A DNA stretch of 64,000 nt from Alternaria dauci (lineage: Eukaryota > Ascomycota > Dothideomycetes > Pleosporales > Pleosporaceae): positions 4,092,001 to 4,156,000 of the forward strand of contig NC_091272.1 of the NCBI RefSeq assembly GCF_042100115.1. Direction: 5' to 3'. Positions 10,778-21,636 of this stretch are shown here, piece after piece. The stretch's first letter is position 1. Each line of letters starts with the position of its first letter. The translations under genes were made by a program, and so were the position numbers. The notes beneath the pieces were generated by a model. It worked only from the letters and a program-made list of their open reading frames with translations, was not told where the DNA came from and made no database searches.

Positions 10778-13112
10778 TCAGCCCGAGGATTCCTCCTCGG
10801 CTGTTGTCGCCCTCTCTTTGCCTTTGGTGCCCGCACCTGCATCCATTCCCTCATGCGTCGCGACATGGTTCTCAGACTTGCTCGCATCTCTCTGTTCGCG
10901 TTGTGCCTGTGCCTCCTCTTCCCTTCTCCTCGTCTCTTCCTCCTGACGTTCCCTCTCTTCTTGAGCTGCCACCCTTTCAAGCCTTTCCCTTTCCTCCTGC
11001 GCGTGTACCATCCGCTCTCCAACACCAGGGAACAGACTGGCAACGAACAGAGCAAAAGCGCGTTCGACTGTACGCATGCTGTCTCTGATCCACCCAAATC
11101 TTTGGTCTCTCCTCTGTTGCAACAACCTCCTCGCCGCTTCCTCTGGAGACAGATTGCCTCGCTGTTGGGTTTGGCGTTGATTGTTGGGCTGAGCCACACG
11201 GTCGGCCAGGGCTCCAACGGGGAGCAAGGCCTCAAAGTGACGACGTACAAGATTGAACTGCTCTTGGAACGCACCTACCTGTGCCAGGTAAACCACACCA
11301 GCAACAATGCCGAGCATAATGGGTCTGTAGAGACCACCACCTCCTGCAAAGAAGTAGACAAATGCAGCCAGCTTGAAAATGAGCCACAGGTGCCCAAAGA
11401 CGTTGAGCATTCGATCGTTTTCTTCCGGTTGGTTCGCATTCGCGTTTGCATTTGCCATTGGGTCCTGGTTCTGGTTCTGTACCTGATTGTGCGCTTGGTT
11501 CTGATGGTGAGCCTGACCACCGGCCTCTGGCTGCTGTGTTGGTGTCGGTTGGAGGTTGGCCAGTTGGTCATGCAGCTGGGTCGGTCCCTGTGCCATCTGC
11601 TGCCCTAGCCCAGCAATAAGCTGTCTGTTCTGGGCAAACTGGGTTGTGAAGCTCTGGAATGGCAATGTGGATACCATGGGAGCCGTAGTGTATGTGCCTT
11701 GCTGGTCAAAAAGAAGACCAACAGGTCCTTGTGGGCTGGATAAGAGGAACAATTCGGCTGGTGCATCTGTAGACACCGTCTGCGGAGCATTGGGTTCCCG
11801 TGGTTGTGATGTAGTGGGCGGATCTGTGGACGTAGCCAAGGTACTTGGTTGACTGGGAACAGCAACGCTTTGTTGCCGATCAAGTATGATGTTCAGTTCC
11901 AACGCATCTACCCTGATTTCGGTAAAGGAACGTCTCAGCGCTACTACTTCCGGATCGGTAGGAAGAAGGGCAAGGGCTCGCTCGACAACGTTCAAGTTTT
12001 GGTTGATTGTGTTCAGATGTTGGCGTATGTGGTCAATTCGCCAAACGGGCAGCTGCAAGGGGGGCCAGGTTAATACCAAAGGTCGATCGATGTGCGTACT
12101 TGGCTCGCGAGTGGACAGTAGCAGCGTACGGACATTTTCCATCTCCCGTTGTGTTTCCTGGAAGATGGTCTGGATGCGGGGTAGCAGGCGCTGGGCACTG
12201 TCGTGGCCCATTGAGGGAAGAAGGCCTGGTGGGATTGGTGGACGAGCGAAGGCTAGTGGGTGTGGAAGAGCAAATGCAGGAACAGGCTGCTGAACTCGCG
12301 CAGGCAAGTTGACGTGGTTGTATGTGACGGTCCACCTCGCCCCATTGGGCCCAATACCTTCCCGCCGCAGTGCCTGGTCGCCATGACCGGGAAGATTGGG
12401 CAGTCCCATGGGTGCACCCGGAAGCTGTGCTTGCGCAGCATCAGCAGGGCTCCGTGTCTCTTGCCCAGGCTGCTCAGACGTCGTGTTTGGAGCTCGCTCG
12501 CCGTCGTGTTCTCGCTGTTGTGCCATGGGCTGAGCAAGATGTGGGTGCACTTGTGGGGGAAGAGGAATGGGTATCACGTGTGCGTGACCACCCGGAAGAC
12601 GGTGTTGGTGCGGTTGTGCTAAGGTCGGTAGTGAATCTGGCCGAGCCTGTGGCAGCGCCCTGAAGGGGTTCGTTTGGAGCGGGTTTGCGGGTAGCGCTGC
12701 AGCTTGGGGACGGAGAGGGTTGGGCGGAAGGGCTGAAGAGGGCGGGGCAGGCGCTACTGGAGAGATTGCAGCAGCAGGAGGGAGCTCTCGTAGGACCAGA
12801 TGGAGGCTCTGGTCCTTGCTCTCGCGAATCTACATTCACCGTTAGCCTGCGTTTGCTGCTCGCCGTTGGCCGTCGTACATTGTCAAGCCCAAAGACATTG
12901 CCCAGTGTGTCGGCATCGTTGGCTACGACTCTGCCCCGGTAGATGAGGCGCATGCGCTCAGGTGCGGGCTTTGAGGGCGCCGCATCCTGGATGCGGCTGC
13001 GCAGCTCCTTGACAGTCGTCGACGCGGGTACGTCTGCGAGGTTCACGCCGCCTTCGACCTCTGCCGAGGGGGAGAGGATCTTGAGGTTGATGGTCTGCGC
13101 ATCTTCCGCCAT
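10778..13112 (-). CDS. HERP/Usa1-like ubiquitin-domain ER membrane protein
   Basis: Probably a scaffold of ER-associated degradation that supports the Hrd1 ubiquitin ligase, as Usa1 in yeast and HERP in animals do. Two exons, 13112-12879 and 12829-10778, flank a 49 bp intron at ..VFGLDN/IRESKDQSLHLVLRE.., giving 761 residues. Residues about 8-95 form a ubiquitin-like fold with the MRLIYRGRVV and LHLVLR strands. A long Pro/Gln/Asn-rich linker follows, containing an (AN)n run. Residues about 556-595 hold a hydrophobic hairpin (LWLIFKLAAFVYFFAGGGG then a second hydrophobic segment). The tail is a charged coiled-coil (EERERLERVAAQEERERQ) and a Glu/Lys-rich end. The assignment rests on architecture only; a Dsc-complex component is an alternative. 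Confidence 0.75.
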
Positions 13113-13540
13113 GGTCGCCGGGAGGGTGCAGCTGCGCGTGTAGAGTATAGGTAGAGAAGTGACGACGTGTCCGTATCAACAACCGTATTTGGGGGGAGCC
13201 ACCGTCACGCCTGCCATTTACGGTGCATATATGTATTCTCTTGTCAGGGCAATTCGCACGTTGAACGCGGGCGTCGGTGCCAACGTGTGCGGTAGATTCG
13301 CAGCCTCTGCGCACGCGATGCAGCAGTTGACAGTGCAGGTCGAGGTCGAGCATGGCGGGCGTGCGGAGCCATGGCCGCTGTGCGCTAGAGAGCCGCTGCA
13401 GGTGGATACGTCATTGGCCAAACCCACCGAGCACGCCGATTTCCCCCCCCCCCTCCCCCCCTTCGACGACGCGACGTCTTCGCCTTTGCTGCCATCGTTG
13501 CTGGGGGAATTGCCCGTTGGCGATGCATTGAACCACCACC
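13113..13540. promoter_or_regulatory. Divergent promoter: ubiquitin-domain gene and PSD1
   Basis: Only 428 bp separate the two start codons, so both genes are probably driven from here. It contains a pyrimidine tract of 11 C, one T and 7 C at 13443-13461, about 80 bp before the PSD1 ATG, and an inverted CCAAT (ATTGG) near 13413. Several ATG triplets precede the PSD1 start, so upstream open frames may exist on the PSD1 side. No experimentally defined site can be named from sequence. Confidence 0.6.
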
Positions 13541-15219
13541 ATGGCGTCTTCCTGTTCCCGCCAGCTCATGCGAGCTCCTCTGCGCCCGCGCGCCACACCC
13601 TATGCATATTCCCGCCCATGTCCACCACGCACCTTCTCCACGACGCGCGCAACATGTGACAAGCACAACTTCCACCGCAAAGAGTCGTTCAGGTCGCGGC
13701 TCAGCGCGGCGCTCAGCAAGACCAAGATCAAGTGGGAGCCCATCCCGATCGCCCTGGGCATCGGCTTCCTCGGCGCATTCCAGCTGTATCGCATCCAACG
13801 CCGCGAAAAGCACACGGCGGCCGAGCGGCACAATGGCGACGACGGCGGCGCAGACAGCCAGGGCCGCCCCAAGAAGCGCGAGAGGATACGGCCGAGCGGG
13901 CCATGGACAGTCCAGGTCATGTCGACGCTGCCGCTCAAGGCCCTCTCGCGCGTGTGGGGGCGCTTCAACGAAGTCGACATCCCGTACTACCTGCGCGTGC
14001 CCGGCTTCAAGCTCTACTCGTGGATCTTCGGCGTCAAGTGAGTAGCAGCCGCGCTGCCCTGCCCACACAAACGCCCCCGGTGCTGACCAGCCACAGTCTT
14101 TCCGAGGTCTCGGAGCCCGATCTCCATGTCTACCCCAACCTCGCCGCCTTCTTCTACCGCACCCTCAAGCCCGGAGTCCGCCCCCTAGACCCCAACCCCA
14201 ACGCCGTCCTGTCTCCCGCAGACGGCAAGGTCATCCAGTTCGGCACCATCGAGCACGGCGAAGTCGAGCAAGTCAAGGGCGTGACGTATAGCCTCGACGC
14301 TCTCCTGGGCTCCACCAAGCCCAGTGCGCCCGCCCAAAACGTCGCAGACTCGCAGGTCATTGCCAGCGAGCACATCAAAACGGCCAAGGACGAAGAGGAC
14401 ACGGTCCGTGCCGACGAGGAATTCGCCAATGTCAACGGCATCTCCTACACTCTCCCCAACCTCTTCTCGGGGCCATGGCCCAAAGGCGGAAAGCCAGCAG
14501 AGATGCCTACCGACCAATCTACGCCACCGGCCGCCTCTTCAGAAGCCGAGGTCCGCGCCGAAATGGCCCTGAGTGAAGCCGAGCGCCCATGGTGGGCGCC
14601 CGCGTCTCGCAAGACACCTACAGCCCTCTACTACTGTGTTGTGTACCTCGCCCCAGGAGACTACCACCGTTTCCACTCTCCCGTCTCCTGGGTCGTCGAG
14701 TCGCGTCGTCACTTCGCCGGTGAACTGTACAGCGTCTCCCCATACCTGCAACGCACCATGCCCGGCCTGTTCACATTGAACGAGCGCGTCGTGCTACTCG
14801 GCCGCTGGCGATGGGGCTTCTTCTCCTACACACCGGTCGGCGCAACCAATGTCGGCTCCATCAAGATCAACTTCGATCGCGAACTGCGCACCAACAGCCT
14901 CACCACCGACACTGCCGCCGACCGTGCTGCCGAAGAAGCCGCAGCCCGAGGGGAGCCTTACTCCGGATTTGCAGAGGCCTCGTACACTTCTGCTAGCCGC
15001 GTATTGGGGGGTTACTCTCTCAAGCGCGGTGAAGAGATGGGTGGCTTCCAGCTGGGAAGCACCATCGTACTCGTCTTCGAGGCGCCAAAGGGCATAAGAC
15101 CCAGCCTCGACGAGGGCTTCACTGGCACGGAGAGGAAAGGCGGGTTCAAGTGGAACATTGAACAGGGAATGAAGGTCAAGGTGGGAGAGGCCCTGGGATA
15201 TGTGGAAGAGGTACAATAA
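13541..15219 (+). CDS. PSD1: Phosphatidylserine decarboxylase, mitochondrial inner membrane
   Basis: Converts phosphatidylserine to phosphatidylethanolamine using a pyruvoyl group. Two exons, 13541-14037 and 14097-15219, are joined across a 59 bp intron at ..WIFGV/NLSEVSEP.., giving 539 residues. The N-terminus is Arg/Ser/Ala-rich and lacks acidic residues (matrix targeting), followed by one membrane span around residues 66-83 (IPIALGIGFLGAFQLY). Catalytic landmarks are LSPADGKV, the FHSPVSW segment with its histidine, and LGST near residue 485, whose serine becomes the pyruvoyl group after self-cleavage into beta and alpha chains. Between LSPADGKV and the histidine segment sits a long low-complexity insertion (about residues 240-330), common in fungal Psd1. 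The type is mitochondrial rather than Psd2, as there is no C2 domain. Confidence 0.95.
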
Positions 15220-15625
15220 TAGCCGACGCACGATTCATGCAGGCGTGCCAAATGATACCATCTAGCAACCCCATCGTCAGTGTTTTGACGAGAATTATTC
15301 AACCCTTCACATGTGCTCGACTTGTCAAGACGTCATCTTGTCTAGTTCCCTCTCTTGATAACTTTTGCTCAGTCAGAGAATATGACAGCGTTGAACTCGG
15401 CTTTCTAGGTCAACTCCTGCGCAAAAGGCGACTTCAAAAGTAAAAGTGAAAGTGAGCTTGAAGATTGGTCGAGGTTGCATCAAATGCCGCATACATCTCG
15501 TGGTATCGAGCATAGGGTCTGGTAATTGATCAAGCTTTGCGGGACACTTTTTTTACTTGCATTCCATCACAATATATAACAAACGGACAACTCGGTGCCC
15601 TCCGTTCGTCATCTCAACACATCTA
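15220..15625. other. Convergent 3' spacer
   Basis: This 406 bp interval lies between the stop codons of PSD1 (plus) and the next gene (minus). It should hold both 3' UTRs and polyadenylation signals. I see no gene or repeat. Confidence 0.5.
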
Positions 15626-16548
15626 TCAACGTGTCTCCGCACCTCCAATCTCATTGTATCCTTTACTTCTTTGTCTCTTCCAGATCTCCATGCCCAACAG
15701 TCCCCAAAATCCAATAATGACCAACACCACCCCTGCTATCTTAATCCACACCACCATTTCATTCCTCCTCCTTTGTTCCTCTTGCATACTCGTGACGTGA
15801 GTCTCCCGTATACGCCGCTGTGGAAGCGTGCCAAGCTCCATGTCGTAAGGGTGAGCAGGTGCGCGCATGAAGAGGCGAGATATGAAATTACCAGTCCGCA
15901 CAGGTCGGGGCCGAGGTGGCATGTCTGGTAGAAACGGTGACGTCGGCGATATGGGTGATGTGAGTTCTGGAGCGGGAGACAAGACAATGAGCGGTATGCA
16001 TCTTGTTGACATCGGCGATGATGGCCATTCTGGATGCGTGATTGATGGTGATTCAGGCGGGGATGGTAGCCGCTTGCCCGGGTGGGGGACGGTCGGCGAA
16101 AGGAGCGGACTTCCATATGATGGCGATGCTTTGGCGATTTTTGGGTATAGTAGCGAGGATAATGGCTGGTGTGCGATTGGTGACAGCGGCACTTTTGGCC
16201 ACTCTGATGCGTCGGTTGAATCGGTAGTTGATACCATGACGTGTGAACTTTTGAAGCCTTTCCTCCAAGAGACGGCTTTATGAACAGGTTCGAAGGCACT
16301 CGTAGTGTTGAGTCGCCAACGCGGTGTGGAGTCTGTAGAGATAAACAATGGCCAATTGCCCAACCGACAAACGCGTACTCACCAATGAGCGTCCAGGCTC
16401 GAAACTGTAGTGAAGGTGGAATTGAAATTTGCACCGAAAACACATTTGCGGAGGAGCACTTGCCAAAAACTCGGGCTTTTTGAAGTCTCATTCTGGACAT
16501 TTGTTGACCACGTTCAATAATCTCTTCGCCAGACTTGGGGAGCGCCAT
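15626..16548 (-). CDS. Hypothetical single-pass membrane protein
   Basis: I do not recognise the family. The main exon (16332-15626) is Pro/Ser-rich, with repeated SP motifs such as PHPGKRLPSPPESPS, then a basic stretch, then one hydrophobic segment near the C-terminus (IKIAGVVLVIIGFWGLLGM) and a short charged tail. This suggests a long disordered domain on one side of a membrane. A first exon 16548-16383 beginning MALPKSGEEIIERG is joined through a 50 bp GT..AG intron (16382-16333). The frame is restored, but the 3' part of that exon also contains another possible acceptor, so the N-terminus is uncertain. The gene converges on PSD1. Confidence 0.55.
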
Positions 16549-18219
16549 CTAGCTTAGCTTCATGGTACATGAGACGATGTCTTACCTGCTCTGTACTACC
16601 ACTGAAATGATCCTTGATGATTCTCGCTTTTCACCCGTTTATCGTCCATTCCTGATGGCCAATGGCTTACTCACTATTAACGGCCCAGGCGGGCGCGCAA
16701 TTGATCCATTTCGCACCATCTGCTTCCTCAAGGGCTGAATATTGTCATGAGCTTCTTTCGCCCAAGGGGTCAAGCTGCAAAACCAGCCATAGGGAGATGC
16801 AAATGCCATTCCATGCGCGGAAATAGACGATGTTCAGGGCCTGTTATGCACATGCATTACGCCAAACCAGAAGGACATCTCCTGTACAAGTAACTCCGTA
16901 GAGACTCCATCCCAGCCTCGCAGCACCGTGCATCTGCTGTATCCGGAATGAGGAAAGAATTGTGTATGGCTACATGGATGGGTCGGGACTTGGTTTCGGT
17001 CTTCAAAGATGGTATCAACCCAACTCGGACCGTGCGACAGTTCACAAGTAGCCTGCTATCTGTCTGGCGTGTTATGCCAACTGGGTCGGAGCTTTTGTGG
17101 TGAAAGAGCGCATTTGAATCAACCTATGTGTAGATGCCTTGAGGATTCTGATAATGTAGTAGAGGGTTGGCTGATGTAACTCGTCAGACCTGTGGTGGGT
17201 CGTCACTCAACGAGGCGCATAACCGTTCTGACTGGCTGACGTCCTTGGGTACTTTTGCGTCGACCTGCTGTCCGGCCACAGTTTGAATACGACCAAACAG
17301 TGCCGGTGAATCCCGCAGGTACTGAGAAGTATGAGCTTGAATATATTGCTTGCAGGAACGGCTGACAGTCAGCTTTTCGACGGTTGTACGAAAGTGGTGT
17401 AGGAGTGGACGCTTAAGAAACCTCACACAGGAATCACGACCGAAGCGATATCGCGCTAGTCTAAAGAGGTTAAGACGTGTAAGACGCCAAAAATAGCTGT
17501 AAGATGTTTGACAGAGCTGAGGAAGCAGCTTGCAGTTATGGCCTGTATTCAAGACTGCTGGCTGCGGTAGTTCTTGACGGTTTCAATGCAATCTAGTGTG
17601 TACTGTCGACATTCCTTCGCTCAGAACTGGGGTACTGCTACCAGTACACAGACATGTTCCGCACCACGAGACAGGTACGAGGCGAGGCTATGAGAAGAAG
17701 ATTGGTATTCTGGCATCATCTTGGGAAAGCGATATATGCACACCCCAGCTGGTACGCAGGGGCGCCTGCAGCTCCAGGCAGGTTGATGCAACAAGGCTTG
17801 CAATGCCGCCTAGACTAGCACGTGTAATCCCCACTCGGTGTTGCTATCCAGCTTCAGACATGTTTGTTGTGGTGTCGAAGTGTTACTGGGGCGCGGGAGT
17901 GGTAGCCACAGGACGGGAGGGATCAAACGGCGAATACACAGGCAGCACATGTTGCCATATCAGCAAAGTTGTTCCGGTGTTGGCGGGAGCGGGCTGCACG
18001 TGCGGCAGGGCTTGGGCGGATCAGCCTACGGCGTGCATGTACGTACGGAGCTGGATGCACTGTGCTCGAGTTGAGGCTGTCCAACCGCGCGCAATGCAGT
18101 CTTAGCCGGCGCAGTGGACGGCTGTCCAGTCTTGTTTTATTATTAGCTGAGCGCGTCTGTCTCCGCCCCGCCATCGACAACCTGCTTGCTGGCGGAGCTC
18201 TGAAGCTGCCATCACTGCC
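16549..18219. other. Intergenic, 1.67 kb, nothing supported
   Basis: Only short frames occur here, including one of 169 codons on the plus strand (17596-18105) without a domain or a codon pattern like the neighbouring genes. The right end must hold the promoter of the glutamine-rich gene. No tRNA, repeat or mobile-element signature was noticed. Confidence 0.5.
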
Positions 18220-21173
18220 ATGCCTAACTTTCCATGGACCAAGTCGAACCGGTCGCACCAATCTGTCGACAATTCCTCGTCAGGACAGCATTCGCCCGTG
18301 CCATCTGGTAAGGAAGCATTTGGCCGGCCAATCGTCGGCGCGGCTGACGGTCAAGCGCTGGCAGTGAACGAGCAGGTTGCAGGCCAGCAGCAGCGATACC
18401 AGAATCCAGACGGCAGCCAGCCAGCGCCTGTGCAGCTCCAGCAGCAGCAGCTATCTGTGCAACCACTGCAGCCTCAATATAGAGAGCAGTTTCCCCAGCG
18501 CGCCACGAGCCACAGGCTGAGCGCCCATCTCTCCCTGGGCCAGCAGCCGTCGTCGTCGTCGTCATTGTTGTCGCCGTCGTCGCCGCAGCAGAATTACCAG
18601 CAACCAGCGGGCCCTCCGCCCGCGTCTGCTGTTGAGGCGCCTCACCGCGGCGTCTACCAAGGCCAGCCCTCGCCCGCGGCCTACGCGCCCGAGCCCAAGA
18701 AGCAGTCGCTGCGCAGTCGCATCGCAGCCGGAGTCAAGGGCCACAAGGACCAGGAGGCCAAAGCACAGAAGAACGGCCTGGGCAGACGCCAGTCCGTCCG
18801 GAAGAGCGACCCCCGCGTGCACGAATATCAAGCGCACGAAGACGCTCGCGTGCAGCAGCAGCAGCAGCAGCAGCAGTGGCATCAACACCAAGGGTCGACA
18901 GCCCACCTGCCCGCCTCCAACGAGCAGGACGAGGACAACCTCGACCCCTTTCTCCAGAAGGACAGCAACGAGACGCCCCAGGTGCCCCCCAAGGACTTTC
19001 AGTATCAGCAGAAGCTGCAGCAGCCTCAACAAGCATTTGTGCCGCCGCCGCCGCCGCCGCCGTCGCATCAGGAACAGTACAATCGGCCCCCACTCGGCAG
19101 GGCAAGCACCGAGGACAGCTATTCGACCCAAGGCGGGGTAGATCATCAGTACAGCCCTGAGCAACAGCAGCAGAAACAACAGCAACAACAACAACAACAA
19201 CTACAACAACAACCACAACAACAGGTACAACAGCAACAACAGCAACAACATCAACACCAATACCAAACCTACCAGCCTGCCGCTCCACCCCCGCAGCCCG
19301 CGACCGACTACCAGGCCTTCGCCCCGCAAAACGTGCCAAGTCCCCTCCTCCAGAACGCTCAGCCGCATGGCCAGGGTGGGCAGGGACCACAGGACATCCA
19401 GCAAACTTACCACCTGTACCAGCAGTCGCTAGAGGGCGCGCACCAAAACACTCTCCACCCCCAGCAGCAGTTTGCGTCGCAGCTCCAGCCGCACCAGGAC
19501 CAAGATCCACACCAGCAGCCTCAGTCGGTGCGACCACTCTCGCAGCACCAGCTGGCCCCGCCGTCTCCCCTCCAGCCGTCGTCGTACCAGACATACGACG
19601 CCCAGCACACGCAACCGTCCGACCCCCCACCGACAAACACAACACCGCCACGCCAGTCGCAGGACAGCATGGCACCCAGTGCTCAGAGCAATGCGAGGAA
19701 CACGCTGAGAAAAGTGGTCGACGGCAGCCAACACCAGCCCGGCCAATCGTCCCGAGAGTCGTCCCTGCTCTCACAGCCGCCCGCTCAAGGTCAGCCACTC
19801 GGTCAGCCGCCTGTCTCGCCGGGCCTCGCAACATTCGACGCTAACGTCGTGCCAATAGCTTCACAGGGGCAGCCATATCGCGGCGAGAAGCAGAGCCAAC
19901 AGGTTTCGGAAATGGGACGGGCAACGCCTCCGCCAAGAACCTCCGTCGCCGACATGACAGAGGAAGACGTCGAGAAGCTGCAAAAGGAGCACGATGTTTT
20001 GCGTAAGTGGATTCCCGTCCAATGGGCCGGCTCGTCTAACCGTGTACAGGCGAAAAGTACCAAAAGGTCAAGCGATACTTCTTCGAGCAACAGTCACAGG
20101 TGCATCAGCTGCAAAACACGCTCGCAAACCAGCGCTTGTCGCTCTCGCGCACATCTTGGGACGACAGCGAATACGCAACGCGCTTCAACCGGCTGGATGG
20201 ATTGATCGCACAACTATCCTTCTCCATCCGCAAGGATTGGAAAACCATACCGCAGTGGCTGCATGTCGTGGTCAACAAGACGGCCGTCGAGACAGGCAAG
20301 CAGGAAATGACGGCTGTTGGCCGTGCCTTCATCTCGCACTGGTTAGTAGAGAACATATTTGACAAGTACTTCCATCCAGACTTAGAGCCGGGCTTCTCGA
20401 CACAGCTGCAATCCATTGTCTCCAACATCCGCAAATTCTCGCCGCCTTGCCACAGTACCGAGGATGAAGACACACTTGCTGCAAAAATCATAAACTGGCG
20501 GCTGGCGACATTAGAAGGTCTGGCGGATACGTTGAGAGCACCACAAGCTACGGCCAATCGCGAGGCGCTGACCGCAACACTCAACGAGAAACTCATTGCC
20601 TCTCTCCAGATGCACCTGAACGAGCCCGCGCCGGCAGACCTCAACGGAGGCGTGCCCATGATCATCGAACTGGCCATTAGCATTGCTCAACATCTACCGC
20701 TCGAGAGCCGCGAAGTACATATCGAGTACTTTCCTCCGGGTCACGGCATCGTTTCCGACTTCATGAAGCTGGAATCCGGCATCCCCGCATTGACAGCACC
20801 CATTGTAGAGTTGGACGACGCGGACAGAGCTTCGATCAGAAGCATGGCATCCAGACCCGATGACAGCATGTCGATTGCCGAACAAGAGCAAGCACAACTA
20901 CAAGGTAGCCAGCTGCCAAAAGAAGACAAGAAGCGCGGTATGTTCGGGTTTGGTGCATCAAAGAAGGCGACGGCTTCTCCTGCTGCCCTGGGCAAGCGAG
21001 AATCGTCGCTCGGTCAAGGTGGCAGCCAGCAAAGTCTTACACAACATCCACCGGGTAGCTCCGGGGGACCAAAAGACGAGTCTCCACCACCACGTGTGCG
21101 CATGGCCGTTGGTGTCGCGGTACAGATTCGTGGAAAGAGCATCCTGATCAAGGCTCCCGTGTACAGCACTTGA
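18220..21173 (+). CDS. Glutamine-rich protein with conserved-looking C-terminal helical domain
   Basis: Function unknown. Two exons, 18220-20002 and 20050-21173, with a 47 bp intron at ..EHDVL/REKYQKVKRYF.., give 968 residues. The first ~560 residues are disordered and extremely rich in Gln, Pro and Ser, with poly-Q and poly-P tracts, and a basic SLRSRIAAGVKGHKDQEAK patch. From TEEDVEKLQKEHDVLREKYQK there is a coiled-coil, then about 200 residues of ordered-looking sequence (SWDDSEYATRFNRLDGLIAQLSF, WLVENIFDKYF) before a short basic tail (KKRGMFGFGASKK) and a final hydrophobic strand. The layout resembles scaffold or polarity proteins, but that is only an impression. The ordered half should be the part conserved between species. 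Confidence 0.85.
18853..18876 (+). repeat. CAG microsatellite coding poly-Q
   Basis: An uninterrupted run of about eight CAG triplets inside the first exon of the glutamine-rich gene. Such tracts change length easily by replication slippage. Confidence 0.85.
19042..19062 (+). repeat. CCG microsatellite coding poly-Pro
   Basis: Seven tandem CCG triplets in frame, coding a proline run between two glutamine-rich parts of the same protein. Confidence 0.85.
19163..19260 (+). repeat. CAA/CAG imperfect repeat coding poly-Q
   Basis: A run of roughly thirty mostly CAA codons, interrupted by single Lys, Leu, Pro, Val and His codons. The preference for CAA over CAG and the interruptions distinguish it from the pure CAG tract upstream. 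Confidence 0.8.
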
Positions 21174-21636
21174 TTGATGAAGACGACGATGGCATGGACG
21201 ATTTGAATTGAGCGATCTAGCAAGCAGGCTTTTTGGATGATTTCCTTCTTCACTTCTCGACAGCAGGATTGGGCTTCTCAGATTGGATCTGTATCTAAGA
21301 TATACCCATGGACGACTGATGGCATGTTTTTTGAGCGTTTTGTTGGTGGAATTGGAAGTGCACACCGATACCCTCGCTGCTATTACGGTCAGGACTCGAA
21401 TAAGGACATGTTTTTAAGTATCGTGGAACAAGAATTTACCCAGCTCTGGTGGTTGTTTGCCTGAGTAGACATGCGTGGAGTTTCCATCAGTCCTTGGCGG
21501 GCATGCTCGCGCTTCACTCACACGACAAAGCACGCTAATTGCGGCCGATCTGAACTCCTATTGGCCAGCATCCGCGCCTGCCCTTTGTTTACCGAGCCCA
21601 AACATTCTCACCTCATCCAACACAGTTACTGACAAG
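21174..21636. other. Spacer between the Gln-rich gene and WRAP73
   Basis: These 463 bp lie between two plus-strand genes: 3' UTR of the first and promoter plus 5' UTR of the second. No additional gene is supported. Confidence 0.5.

Noticed and set aside
10853..11608. 251-codon plus-strand open frame
   Set aside because: Antisense shadow of the HERP-like exon; its hydrophobic look comes from Glu/Arg codons read backwards.
3155..13112. Secondary-metabolite cluster
   Set aside because: No polyketide synthase, peptide synthetase, terpene cyclase or P450 is present; the genes are better explained as separate nutrient and housekeeping genes.
13385..14068. 227-codon minus-strand frame over PSD1 exon 1
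   Set aside because: It is a shadow of GC-rich PSD1 coding sequence; no domain.
18734..19834. 366-codon minus-strand open frame opposite the glutamine-rich gene
   Set aside because: It is the mirror of CAG/CAA/CCG codon runs, giving Val/Gly/Ala repeats, with no features of its own.
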